Shown here piece after piece: positions 36,948 through 49,201 of a DNA stretch of 64,000 nucleotides (the first letter of the stretch is position 1; the number at the start of each line of letters is the position of its first letter). The notes under the pieces are model-generated. The model worked only from the letters and a program-made list of their open reading frames with translations. It did not search any database and was not told the origin of the DNA. The stretch comes from Eremophila alpestris peregrina (Eukaryota; Chordata; Aves; Passeriformes; Alaudidae). The translations under genes and the position numbers were made by a program. The stretch spans positions 539,760-603,759 of the forward strand of contig WMCF01000056.1 of assembly GCA_009792885.1 (NCBI GenBank), written 5' to 3'.

Positions 36948-37324
36948 CCGGGATGACAGCCGGCAGAGAGGCCTGGGGAGCTCCTTGGGAAACGCTCGCA
37001 GACCCCCCGGCCGAGTTCCTTGGACAAGGGTGGGACCCGCCGTGCCCCGCAATCCGGACCCCTCACACCGCGGCAGCGCCAGGTCCCGCTGTCCCGGGGG
37101 GACACGCCACGCTCGGATGCCCCGAGCGGGGTCAAACGTTCAGGCTCATTACCATCTCATTAACACATTCCTCCCGGTTACCGGGGAGGCGCTGGGCCCC
37201 GCGGGGCGGTTTGGGGCGGGTGTCCCGGGGTTCGCCCCCCCCCCCTCCCATACCGGCCGCACGCGTGCCGGGGCGGGGCGCACGGGGGGCGTGGCCGGTA
37301 CCGGGGAGGGGCGTGGCCGGCGCG

Positions 37325-37379
37325 CCAATGGCGGGGCCGTTATCGGGCGTGACGTCAGCGGCGGCGGCTGCTGCACGTG
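37325..37379 (+). promoter_or_regulatory. HLF: HLF proximal promoter cluster: CCAAT box, CRE, E-box
   Basis: CCAAT lies at 37325-37329, the full palindromic CRE TGACGTCA at 37350-37357 and CACGTG at 37374-37379, all within 55 bases and about 270-320 bp upstream of the start codon. CREs bind CREB/ATF factors and CACGTG E-boxes bind CLOCK:BMAL1 or USF. PAR bZIP genes are known circadian outputs, so this arrangement is plausible for HLF. Use in this species is inferred. Confidence 0.65.
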
Positions 37380-37647
37380 GGCGCGGGGCGGGCGGGCGCA
37401 GAGCGGCGCAGAGCGGGCGGCGGGAGCGGCGGCGGTGGAGCAGCTGCGCGGCGGAGGGGCCTGACCCGCGCCCGGTCCGCGCCCTGTCCCGCGGCCCCAG
37501 CGCCCTTTGCCACCGGCGCTCGGCCCCGGTCCCGCTCCCGACTCACCCGCGCCGCGACAGCGGCCACAGCGAGGGGGAAGGAACCGCTCGCCGCGCAGCT
37601 GCCCCCTCGGGCCCCCTCCCCGCCGCCGCGGGCAGCTCCCATCGACC

Positions 37648-37753
37648 ATGTCGCGGCCGCTCCCGCTGAACCCCCCGTTCCTGCCGCCCACCTACGGCGT
37701 GCTGAAGTCCCTTCTGGAAAACCCGCTCAAGCTGCCGCTCGCTCACGAAGACG
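37648..37753 (+). CDS. HLF: HLF coding exon 1 (N-terminus)
   Basis: HLF is a PAR-subfamily bZIP transcription factor, with DBP and TEF, that binds TTAYGTAA sites. It works in circadian output, liver and brain gene control and haematopoietic stem cells. This exon encodes 35 residues plus one base, starting MSRPLPLNPPFLPPTYGVLK and continuing through SLLENPLKLPLAHED. It is nearly identical to the mammalian N-terminus after its first three residues. ATG at 37648 has A at -3. An in-frame TGA lies upstream at 37462-37464 with no in-frame ATG or CTG between, so this is the only good start in this exon. The donor is gtgagg at 37754. The final G pairs with CA of exon 2 to encode Ala. Confidence 0.95.
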
Positions 37754-38982
37754 GTGAGGCTTCCCCGGGACCCCTCGCAGACCCGGTCCCGCCGTCACTC
37801 GGGGTCCGCGGCATGGCTTTCCGTTTTTCCCTCCTCTCCGCTCCTCCCCCGCTTTCCCCCCCACCGCCGCCCGGAGCGCTCCCCTGGCGATGCGGCCGCG
37901 GGACGGCTCGTTCGGGAGTGGCGGCCGCCCCGGCCCGATCTAACGGGACGCGCTCGGTGCTCCCATGGCCGGTCCCAAGGGATGGACGCCAAGGGCGCTC
38001 AGTGCCTCGGGTAAAGGGGGCCGGGATCCCCATCCCAGGCCCCACAGCAAGCCACTCCCGGCCCCGCGTCCCCCGGTTCAACGGGAGAAAGTTGCGGCTT
38101 CCCCGGGAAGCGGAGGCAGCTCGGGAATACTCGAGCTGTATATGCTGGAATACTCCACACATACCGCGTATGGCGAACGGTACGAGCGCGCACGAAAAGC
38201 AGAAACTGAGGGAAGGTCTCGCAGTTCCTGTCTCCTCGTCTTTCCGAGTTCCACTGCCAAGCGACTCGCAGGATTTCACCGGGGCTGTTGTACGAGGTTA
38301 AAAATAAAATGCTGCGAAGGCCTGGTAGCTGACAGGAAGCTTTATGAGTTCAGATTCTTGCCGATCTTGCAGAGAAATCAGGCGTTTCCATTATAAAACG
38401 TGCATTGAAATCACTGGGGGCTGTAGAAATGAGGAAGCATCGGTTTAACTTTTTTATGCTTCTACCTTTCAATATTTTGTTGTCTCTTGTGCACATCGAA
38501 GCCATGTTCTCTCAGCTGTATGTTAGTAACATTTAGAAGTGTAGAATTTGAGGACTGCTGTGCTTGTGCGAGGACTGGCAAGATCAAGACCTTAGTTTAG
38601 AAGAATGATGGGATCCCAGGGGTTTTAGGCTGAAACTGTTCCTTTTCAACAGAATATATTAATGGCTTCCAGTTTGCTGGAATACTTAAATGTTTACTTT
38701 TAAGTCTGTTAAGTACTTTTTGATGTTGACATTCAAGGCTGTGTATGGAGTGGAATTGTTAAAAAAAAGGGGCAGTCTCAAAAATGTGTTTGGTTCCCAC
38801 AAAGGTGCTCAGTGACGTGACCCCTCAATTCTCTTCCAAGTAGAGTGAGTCAAAGGAGTTATTTTTTTTTTAAGGGAATATTTCTTTCTCACATTGAGAG
38901 TACAGCAGAAATAATGGAAATAGTAGTAGCTAATGTTTTAATTACTGAGTTCTTACATGTTTTTTATGTGTTTTTGTTTAAG
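37754..38982 (+). other. HLF: HLF intron 1
   Basis: A 1.2 kb GT-AG intron with donor gtgagg and acceptor tttttgtttaag. The first 550 bases are still CpG-rich; the rest is AT-rich. A CRE-like TGACGTGA lies at 38813-38820, 160 bp before exon 2. No repeat is recognised. Confidence 0.9.
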
Positions 38983-39318
38983 CATTCGGTAAAGAAAAAG
39001 ACAAAGAGAAGAAGTTAGATGATGACAGCACCGGTACCACAGTCCCTCAGTCAGCTTTCTTGGGTCCAACATTATGGGACAAGACACTGCCATATGATGG
39101 AGACACTTTCCAGTTGGAATACATGGACCTGGAAGAATTCCTTTCAGAAAATGGCATTCCACCCAGCCCAAACCAGCACGAGCCTAGCCCACACCAGTCA
39201 GGTCTCCAGCAAGCTACCTCAGCATCACCTTCTGTCATGGACCTCAGCAGCAGGGCTTCTACTTCAGTCCACCCTGGCATGGTGTCGCAGAACTGCATGC
39301 AAAGCCCGGTCAGACCAG
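38983..39318 (+). CDS. HLF: HLF coding exon 2 (transactivation region)
   Basis: This 336-nt exon continues HLF from Ala36 to Pro147 plus one base of a Gly codon. It begins AFGKEKDKEKKLDDDSTGTT and carries the block VPQSAFLGPTLWDKTLPYDG, then EYMDLEEFLSENGIP, shared by PAR bZIP proteins. The Ser/Pro/His-rich stretch that follows, and MDLSSRAS, are HLF-specific. The exon ends ...CMQSPVRP at a gtaaat donor (39319). Phases at both ends agree with exon 1 and with the next mammalian exon, which begins by completing Gly. No frame break is seen. The PAR and bZIP DNA-binding parts are encoded downstream of the window, so only about half of the roughly 295-residue protein is present. Met83 (39123-39125) could start a short isoform. 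Confidence 0.96.
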
Positions 39319-42300
39319 GTAAATCAGCCCTTAGAACTTCCCTGTGGAATTTGGCATGAACCCCTCCTCCCCACTGTAAATCACTGCTTCTCCCTGTGCA
39401 GCTGAGGCCAGAGGATTCCTGTCACTCACACTCCAGCAAATAATAGCTCCAGTTATCACTAAGCTGCTCTACCAGGATTTTTGGTAAATTATTGTAGGAA
39501 AGCTCTGGGAATTCCAAGGAAACTTGGCTATCTTAGTTAGTATCTTAGCTGTTACCAAGTAAAAAGACCACAGGCAGAATGACATAAATGCCACAGTGTT
39601 AAAAGAGCAGGGAAAAGGACTGTGAAAGAGAATATTCCTTCAGCCAAGTATTTGATCTGAGAACTCAGCAGTGGGCAGTTATTCTGGAGTTAAAGGTTAA
39701 TGCTTCTTACTTGAAATTTTGGCCATAATCTTAATCTCTCCTGAGCAAAGTAAGTTTTGCCACAGGAACTGAGTTTTGGAACAACATTATAATCTTGCTT
39801 AAATTGGCATAAATGGAGTGTAACTCTGACCTGAGTTCATAACTTGCATCTGTAGTCACCTTAAGCTTAAGAAAACACCGTGGAGTCCAAGGCCTGGTTG
39901 TAATGCACAATTCCAGCCCATCTGATGTCAGTGGAAGTCTTTTATTATTTTATTAGCACTTGAGATCATCTCATTAGAGACACCAGTCCGAATCCAGAGT
40001 AACTGCTCTGGCTTGACACCAGCATGGCTGAGATCATGGACAGTGGAAGATTGTCAGCATCAAAGTTTGGGAAACATGGAGCTTTGCCTTTTTCCTTAAA
40101 AAAAAGTACAGAGAGTTACTTATTTATTGTGCTCTTCTGCTCACACAAGGTGTGCTAGAGCAAAGTGTGCTCTTGGCAGCAGGAAACTGCTCCTCTCCCT
40201 TCTGCTTGATCATTTGCCATGCTCAGCATGCAAAGTCACTGTCAGAATCATCTGATAAGGAGGCAGAATAAATAAATAGAGACGCAAAAGTTGTGGAGCA
40301 GGATGAAATAGAAGTGTCTTACAAGTCTGTAACGTTCCTGTCTTGTTAAATGAAATATCCCCCAATGCTCCCCAAACCTGTCAACAGACTCCTTGGCCCT
40401 CCATCAGAAGTGTGTGTTCAGCCATGGATTTCATTTACTTGCTTTTACTTCGTGTGGATTTGACTTTGCTTTGTGTTTCAGTTTCAAGGCTTTTCATGGT
40501 TAACTAATAACTTATAAGGGTGTCCAAAGTTAAAATGCATTTGGAGTAGGCAAGAGCAGAACATGAAACCTGTTGCTTTTTCTGAACCAGCATTAAAAAT
40601 AGTGCATATGTGCTACACTGTTTTCTGTCACTTGTGCACACAGAAAATTAAAAGCAGATAATCTGTCCTGATTCTCTTTTTTTTTTTTTCAGAGGAGCCT
40701 GGTAGTGAGCCAGGCTTTTAATGATCACCTGTCAGAATTTATTTGTAATCAGCTATCCGTGTGACTTTTCAACTCATTGATTTTTTTCAGTTTTTCCTGA
40801 GCCCTTTGCAGCTCAGGGTTACAAATCTATCTCACTGTGCACTTTTTTGCTGTTGTAAAGGACATTATCTTGGGGTAAAATGTCTAAATTTGTAGGTATT
40901 TCTCCCAACACCATCTTACTTTAATAACAATAGAATTTTTTTGTTAAATGTGTTTTTTGTTAGTTTTTTTTTAAGGATGCTCATTTGACTTCTTAAATAG
41001 TATTTTCTTGTCCCCCATTACAGAGAGGAAGTGTGACTTCATTAACAGTAGTCTGGTTTATCATCAGGTAGTTGAAATTTTTACATGCTGTCATGTGAAA
41101 ATCCTGCTTTGAAAATCAGTACTGAAGAGAAGACCATCTCACAGTTTAGCATTTGAGCAAGTTTGAGAATATAACAAACAGCATATACTAAAAAAAAATT
41201 AGTAAAAGTAAAAATGAGCATTGAATAGTTATCATAAAAGGGCCAAGGCAAATGTGCTACTTTGAAATAGGGAGATAAATGTTAAAAATCATTGTAATGG
41301 AGCCTGTTAATATATCTTAAGACATTTAAAATAGATTTTTAAAATAGGGTTTTTAGTTGGTGTGAGCAGTATTGTGATTTGTGTTACTGTAATAATGCAA
41401 AGAACAAGTAGTAGGAAGTACACAATTTCAATACAGATTAATTCCATGTGAGCTTATTACTTTCAGGAAAACTGAATGTTTTAGGTGATAGTAATTCTAA
41501 AAACACTTCACTGGTGTGTTTTCTGAATTTTGCCTTGCAATGGGAGCCTGTTTGAGTGTGTGGGGCTAGAGGAAGGGTCCAGCCCTGTGATGCTCCTGTC
41601 CCTCTGTAAATGGCTCTGTGGGTTTGGCACCAGGGGCTCACAGCTCCCACCCCGGCTGTGTGACATTCCCCCTGCTCTTGGAGCCCTGGCTGTGACTCAG
41701 GGATGGTCCATGGGAGAGCAGCATGAGGAGATTTAATTTTGTGCATGTGTTCCAGCACAAGCCTCATCTGTAGGAGTGAGTGGTGGTGCCCAAACGTGTT
41801 CTGTGCCATGTCTGGAAGATCTGCACTGGCATTACCTGAGTGTCATCAGGCTCAGCAGAGCTGTGCTGACCTTCACTGTGGATGTGACATTACCAAAATC
41901 CTCACTGATTTTCTTTCTCCCTGCTAAAAAATGTAATGATAACAAAAAGGATCTGTATGAATATAATTAATTCTGTGTTTCCAGCTCAGACTGTCTGGTC
42001 AGTGGATAGGTGTTCAGGCTCACCTGTTTATCATCTGCAATGAGCAAAGCAAGCACCTATTTCCCATACATTTCTGTAGTTACAGAAATTTCTGGCTTTG
42101 TTTTGATGAGGAACACAGGGTAATGACTTGCAAGAGTGAAACCATGTATTTATCTTTCACAGTGCTGATTTTGTTAATAAAAAATAGTATTTTGATTTAT
42201 TTTAGCATCGCAGACCAACTTTCATTATCATGTGTAGATACATTTAAAACTTCTGTTTTGTCTCAGTATTGGATGCTGGTAGGTTGGTTGAAATCTGTGG

Positions 42301-42907
42301 TCTCCTCAGAAAAAGGTTTTCAGATTTTTATGAAGCTTTTGAAGTAACCCATTACTGCAAACACACTTTTGTGGTTGTCTGTTGCACTCCTCATGTAGTC
42401 TTTTTGCAGAACGTAAATTTCCATTTAAATGCAGAGTCCTTCAGGAAATTTTGAGTAATTTTTAGCTGTTTGTACGTAAAGGGAGAATGTATATTTTGCA
42501 GGTAACTAGTTGGTGGTTGCTTTTTACTTGGCTCTTTTCCCCTTGTAGCCCTGATGGAGGTGATTTGGGCAAGTACTGTAAAGGGTTTGAAAGGTGTGAA
42601 TTAGAGAAGCATCAGTTAGATCTGGTGGAGAATCCCAACTAGAAAGTTTTCGGGATTTTGTGGTTTAGATTTGAATTTTCTGTTTGCCACCAAAGCCTTG
42701 GCTGTGGGGCTGTCTCACAGGGATGCTGCTGGAACAGTGATAACCAGGTGTTGTTTCTGCCTTGCTCCAAAGGAGGACAGGGCTGTTGGGGGCTCTGAGA
42801 GAGCTCCCTCCTTTCTCCTTCTTTGTGTTCTCTGATGGTGGTTTTCTGTTGGTGTTGCCTGCATGGCTGGGTGCCTTAGACTACTTGCCAAAGATTATTT
42901 AAGGAAA

Positions 42908-42926
42908 GAAAAAAAAAAAAAAAAAA
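42908..42926. repeat. Poly-A run
   Basis: A nearly pure A run of about 18 bases followed by a gaaaaac segment. No associated retrotransposon body is recognised. Confidence 0.8.
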
Positions 42927-45900
42927 GAAAAACAAGCTTTGTAATCCACTGCAGAAATATACCTATGTGCAATATCTGCAAGTCTTCACTTAAAAAATGT
43001 AAAATTAAGGCACCTTAACCAAAAGCTGAGAATTGTTTCCACGTGGGCTTATATCTCCCATCCCCCAAAGTTTTTTTATGAAATTCTGTGGTTTATTTGA
43101 TCACTCCAGATATTCTGTCTAGAGTGCAGTATCCATTACCTCTGGCTTCTTGCACAGCCCCTGAGCTGCAGTGACTGACAGCAGGCACTGCTGGATGGGT
43201 GTCAGTGTTTTTTGGAGCTCAGCTAGGCACAGCAGCCAGCTGGGAGAGGCTCGTTCTTGCTCCATGCGGCTCATCCCGGGGTGAGGCGGTGCTGGGGCAG
43301 CCCCCAAAGGGTGTGTGCAGCACTCCCTGGATTGCAGCCTTCCTTCCCCTGCATTTCTTAACGTGACCTCCACCTCCTCCTCCTCCTCCGGCACAGCTTG
43401 GCAGAGCGAAGGGGCAGCATTCCCAGCTGCCAGCCTGCGCGTGGAACCCTCTCCTAAGCTTTAATCATTGTTTACTTGCCGTCCCTGGGTGTTGCAGGAA
43501 CCCCTTCTCTCGCTGGGGCCAAGGGCTCTCCGCGGGAATTTCCTGACCTTTGGCCTCCCACGTGAGGATGGCAATGACCAGCTCCAGCGTGGCCAGGCTG
43601 GTACCAGGAGCTGCTGTTCACATTGAGCCTCACGTGAGGCTCCGGGAGCCCGCAGGACCATGTGCTCCAGGCACGTGTGTCTGCCCTGTGCAGCCCAGCT
43701 CAGCCCGGCTCTGCTCCTGCCACCGCCTGCGCGGGTCCGAACTGCGCCCGCATGGAACAGCGCTGCGCTGCCGCTGCCAAGGAAGTGAAATCCGTGGGCA
43801 AGCCTCGCAAAAAACTGCTTGCTGGATCAAAGGGAGATGCAAAATATATTCAAGCAAATATTAAAAATAGCCTGTCACATGGTAACGGGGTGGGGGGGGG
43901 GTGGAAAAAAGTGCTGAACACACAGGGCTTGGTAATGCTGGGAGCAAGAACGCTGTGTCTCCTTCAAGAGAGCTGATTTTAATATTCATAGTTAAATGTT
44001 GATTATTGGTGAAGTAATTGCTTGACTGTGTGAAAGAACTTGAAGTTAGTTCAGAGTTCAAGCAGTAAACAGCATGAAATAATCTCGGGTGTTAGGCTGT
44101 ACAGGGAGAGCTCCTTGTGCAAGGAAGGGCTATGCAGATTTAGGAAGAGAGCACAGGAAAGACCTAGTATTTGGGTTTTTTTTTTTTAATCCCCTTAAAG
44201 ATATTTCAAGGATTTCTTGAGTGTCAAGCTTGTTACAATTAGAAAAGTACAATGTGTTTTTCAGAGCTTTGCTTTCCATCTCAGAATGCATTGCCAACTG
44301 ATTGAATGGTTCTCAGCACAGTGATTTGATTTTTTTAAGGAGAGAGTGCACCCTGAAGTCTTTCATAAAACAATATATTATTGTGAAGAGAGAAGACCTC
44401 ATCAGGAGATGTATACAAAAACACCGCTATTATCTGATTAGATGAAGCTACTAGGAAACACATAAAATTGTTCAACCTCTACATATTTTTGTGACAGCAA
44501 ATTGGCAATTGTGGAAGCTGCAGTGGCCAGATTCTGCCAATTAATCTCAGCAATAAGTACTTTGCTCCTCATGTGGTCTCCCTGATTTCTGTATTGCTCA
44601 GCAGGTAGGCAGCTTGTTGACTGCTCTCCGTCACCTCCCAGGTGGAGCAGCAAAATGTCACCATTCACTCTCTTGTCATTCATCTTTCTGGAATTTTATT
44701 TTTAAGGGGGTAACAGCTCTCAGTGTCCAGTGGAGTTTTTACAGGATGAAAGGGCTTAGTCACCACCAGTAAAAAGGACCTTAGTGCATTTTGAAATCAA
44801 GTTTGGTTGCCTGGCAGTACACTATGGAGTTGCTTAGTATTTATATCACACAAAGCATGAGCATAGGTTTTTTGTTTGGTTTTTTTTTCCTTAAGTCTTC
44901 CTTTCATAACAAATAAAATATATTTTCAATATTTTGTCTGAATTTCACAGAAGACTGGCAATCAAAAAAAAAAAATTCAGCTAAGTTATTTTCAGGAAAA
45001 ACTGTGGGATGATCTTAAGGAGATAATGAAAACTCTAAAAAAACCCATTTACTTAAACCTCACAGCTATTCCACTTAATGGACTAAGTTATACATAATCA
45101 CTTGGTATCAAAAGGAGTATAAAATGGACAACTGTGTAAAAATGAATGTATGACAGACAGGTTTTTTGTAGCTTGTATAATTTTTTTAATGAACAAATGG
45201 TGATAAAGAAGCTCTCTGTTTATCACAAAACTGAATTTGTCCTGAGAGCTGCAGTGTGAGGAGCTAACACAGGTGGTTAAGGCAGCACATGTTGCAGCAT
45301 TTCTTTTCTTTTTTTTTTTGTTTTCTTTTTTCTTTTATTCTGGTGCTCTTCACAGCACTTCAGCTTTGCATGACTGAGGTGTTACCCATCAAGTTTTAAA
45401 CAAATGCAAAATATTGTTCAGCCTCTTGCATTTCTGACACGCTTGAGGCTGTGCTACAGTTCAGCTTCCCTTGTCCCATTCTCTCAACTAAGTTTTGCCA
45501 GGCCTAAATTTGGGCCAGATTTTTGTTGTGCTCCTCTGATGTGGCAAGCTCTTGCTTCAGGGTTCTCTGCTCAACTTTGAAGGAAACAGCTCTAGCTCTT
45601 CATCCCACTGGCATTATTCTCTTGTTCATATTACTTGCAGCTTAATGAAAACAGGCACTGAGCATCTTGGAGCTCTTTGTTTTGGTGTATGGCTGTTGTA
45701 GGAGGTAATGAAAAAATCCAAATTGCATCAGGGTTCTAGAAAACTCAGCTCCTTATTAATTGGAACACAAATGTAGATTACTACTCAAAGCAGGAACCCG
45801 CAGATGGGTGCATTTTGTGTTTCCTACAAGCAGAAGCTACAATAAACTGGGGCAATAACTCACCTGTAACCAAATGTTATCCTTAAATATGTAGTTGTAA

Positions 45901-48900
45901 AGCAGAGAGGCAAAAATACAGAGTTTGGCAAAGATTTGTTGAATATGGAGAATGGTTTTCAAAAAAAAAAGGCATTCTTTTCCAATTAGCCTTAGGGAGC
46001 TCAGCTTGCTGTAAATTCTTTGTTCTGGAACATAGCTATGGACAATAGGTCAAAGATTAAGTAATTCATTACAGAACTGGTTGGTTCTCCTGAATTTAAT
46101 AAACAAATGAATGAACAGGGTCCTCTGTCCACAGCAAGATCAATTCATTTGTGTGGCAGTGATTGGATCTTAAGTTTTATTTAAAACACTTGCAAGGCCT
46201 TCCTGCTGACTTAATGTCTGTGTGGCCATTGGTGTCTCTGAGGTGACCTGGTCACTCAGCACTCATGGCACAGGTGAAAGCCCTCCCACAGAAATAAAAT
46301 GTGGAGAGGAAGGAAACTGTAAATTGCATTTGGAAAAAATGAAGGAATATAATGTGAAACTTCAGAGCACAAAGTACTACAGAAATGCATTCAGTGGAGC
46401 AATCAATATTTTTAGGACAGCAAGATTATTGAAATAACAGCACTAAACCTTCTTGTGGAAGAGCATATTGCACAAGGCTGCAGAACATAAAGCACAGGCT
46501 CAAGGCTTGTGCTGGAGCAGAGATGACTTAAAACAACTCAGTAATATTTACCAACTTACCATTGCAATGTTTGGAAATGAGTCTTACTCCACCAAGAAGT
46601 CTGCTTAAAAAAACTGTGTTCTTGCCTTAGTGATGCTTAATAAGTAGGAACTAAGCACTCAAACCCAAATCCTATTCCTCATCACAACAGAGAGGGTTAA
46701 ACTGAATTTGAAGGGCCCTGCAGCAATCAGCTCTCAAGTGCTGCCTCTCTTTGTGCTGCATAGTGGAAATATGGATGTTGGTGATGTCTGCAGTCCCTGC
46801 AGCTGCAGCCCTTTGGTGGGGCACTGGTCCTTCTGGGCATGTAACTCCTGCAGCATTTGCTTGCTGTGAGAGATGATCATTGGGGTATTTTTTGTTACCA
46901 TTTTTCTATGTGGAATCAAACCAAAACTGGTCATGCTAGGTATATATGGCCTCTTGCCTATTCCTGCTTGCTGGTTTTTGATTATATCAGTAGATTTTAA
47001 CCAAATGTAGCAAGAAAGTTGTGACTTTGAAGAATTGATTACAGTCCTAAAATTTCATGAAAATGAATGAGTGGATGTAGGATTGGAAATCTGTTGCTGA
47101 GCAAGAGTAATGCAAATGTGCATTTTCTACATCAGAAAAGGTACATAAGACCTTTAAAATGCCTTAGCTGCTGTGTGAATTGCTTGTAGAAAAGCTGATA
47201 TCCTTTTAGGCACCATGAGATGCCAATTCACTTTGAGAAAAGAATCTGTAAGAAACTGAATTTTATTGATTTAGTGTGTGTTGGAAGGAGGGGAGGGGAG
47301 TCTCAAACTTTTTCCACCACTCTTCTTCTTCCTTGGAACTCCTCAGCTTCTCGGGTTCTGTGATTAGATGAGAGTTTGGGGTTTCATTTAAAAAGAGAAT
47401 TTAGAAAACGAGCTGTAAGGTTTGTAAGTAAGATCTTGAGAGTTATGATGCCATGCAGTGGAGTGGTCTTGATCCTCTCCAAAGCCAAGCACGGTTATTT
47501 TACTGAAAAATTTCCTCAACTTTATGCATGCTTGCTGTATCCTTTTCCTTTTGTGCAGCAGAGTCACCCCAGCTCTGCTGCCTCGTTTGAAACTACCTTG
47601 CAGTGATCTAACTTCAGATTTGATGGCTCTTTGATGGATCACAGTTACTGCAGTGTCACATGTGGGCGGGCATCCAAGTGACCTTGTGCGCGCATCCCGC
47701 CGCTCAACATGCACTGCACATGGAGCTGGCTGGCTGTACTCTTGGAAATTTTCCACCCTGCCACCAGGGTCTGGGCTGCAGTGAGGTCAGGAGTCAAAGG
47801 AAAACAGGGGAGAGTGAGAGTGGGCTAAAAATGCTGTGGGATCAAAGAGGGAAAGTAGGTCGTGGCAGGGTACGTGTGCTGGGAGGAGGGCTGGGGGAGC
47901 ACAAGTGAGGGGGAAGATTTGTTTTGCTATTGGCTTTTCAAAGTTGTGCAATTTAAGAATTGGATTAACCTGATACGACTTTGTTTTTCTGCCAGATTAG
48001 ATATGTTGAGTTTTTGGCATTGTGAGTTGTACAGTACATTGTGTGCTGTAAAATATGGGTGTGTCAGGATAGAGCTGTAGTGACACAATCCTCTCTCAGT
48101 GTAATGCAGCACTGCTGGGTGGACTCCCTTGCTCTCTCCCCCTCAACATATCCTTGGCAGGGCATTTACAAACCTGAGAGAACCTCTCTGTGTCCCTAAG
48201 TTCTGTTTCCAGCACAGCATGAAGACATTTTAGTATTGTTTCTGATAAGGTAGCACTTACCTGAGGTCTAAGAACCTGTTTATGCTGTGGCATATGCAAT
48301 ATTAAATGTCTCTAAAAAGGAAAAAAAATTTGTTTGAAAAGACACTTAAAAGTTTCTTCCTGCTTCCTCAGGATTAAGTTGGAGAAAGTTTATTGGGAAA
48401 TGCGGCAGGTTTTTTTTGTCTGCCTTTTCCAGAGAGTGAAAAAGCAGATACAGATCTGAAATAACTGCAAGTGCTGAGCTCATTGTTTTTTGAAGTATAC
48501 CACAGCAGCATATCAATGTCAGATTTTCACAGTGGTAAATCTTTGCTCAATTATTTTGGATTTTTGTTTTTGTTTTGTTTTTGGTGCTGCATTCATCCTG
48601 AGATAATTTGATTTGGTGTATCCTTTTTATACACTGGGCTTGCCCTGTGAAACAGCCCAGCTCTCTCTGCTTGTTGCTGGGTGAGGGTGGAGTACTAAAG
48701 AAAGGTGGACAGAATCACAGCCCTGTCCAGCTGGGTGATCACTGCTCTGATTAATAAAAAGTGTGAAGACTTTGGGATTACATTGGAAATTATACATACC
48801 TTGGGGCACTATTGTTTAATTCCTGCTCTGGTTTTCCAGGCTTTTCCAGGGACCTGAGCTACCCAAGCAGGTCAGTCATGATGGACTGATCTTAGCATGA

Positions 48901-49139
48901 CCTTTGTCATCAGCTGTCTAAGGGCCTGCCCTCTGTATCAAGAGCTGTACACTGAAAACTAAAGTTATGTCTCTGCCTGTAGCGAAGATTGACTCCCTTG
49001 GAAGGGTGTAAATCACAGATCAAGTTAATAAATCACATATCTAGATTATGTCATGCTCATCAGCCATGTGTTGTTAATGTGTGTTACTCTACTGACTCAC
49101 AAAGGGAAAAAGCCACAGGGCTTGCTCACCAGGTGAAGG

Positions 49140-49201
49140 TGTTTCTGGAGTGGTAGAACATTTTTTGAATTGTTTCTGGAGTGATAGAGCATTTTTTGAG
49201 A
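49140..49201. repeat. 31-bp tandem duplication
   Basis: The unit tgtttctggagtggtagaac plus attttttgaa occurs at 49140-49170 and again from 49171 with three or so substitutions. It is a small local duplication in HLF intron 2. Confidence 0.9.

Larger units (their letters stand above)
36920..38300. promoter_or_regulatory. HLF: HLF CpG-island promoter region
   Basis: CpG-dense sequence begins right after the CR1 copy, covers the likely HLF transcription start, 5' UTR and coding exon 1, and fades in intron 1. No TATA box is apparent. GC boxes are abundant (37270-37320 and 37385-37420). The start site cannot be fixed, but the CCAAT/CRE/E-box cluster at 37325-37379 suggests it lies shortly downstream, leaving a 5' UTR of some 200-270 nt before 37648. 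Confidence 0.85.

Noticed and set aside
36365..37135. 256-codon minus-strand open frame
   Set aside because: It runs antisense through the CR1 copy into the CpG island; no gene-like content.
36856..38301. Long open frames (up to 264 codons) across the HLF island
   Set aside because: Only the part from 37648 to 37753 is the HLF exon. The rest is GC-driven openness in promoter, 5' UTR and intron 1; the 264-codon frame simply reads through the exon 1 donor.
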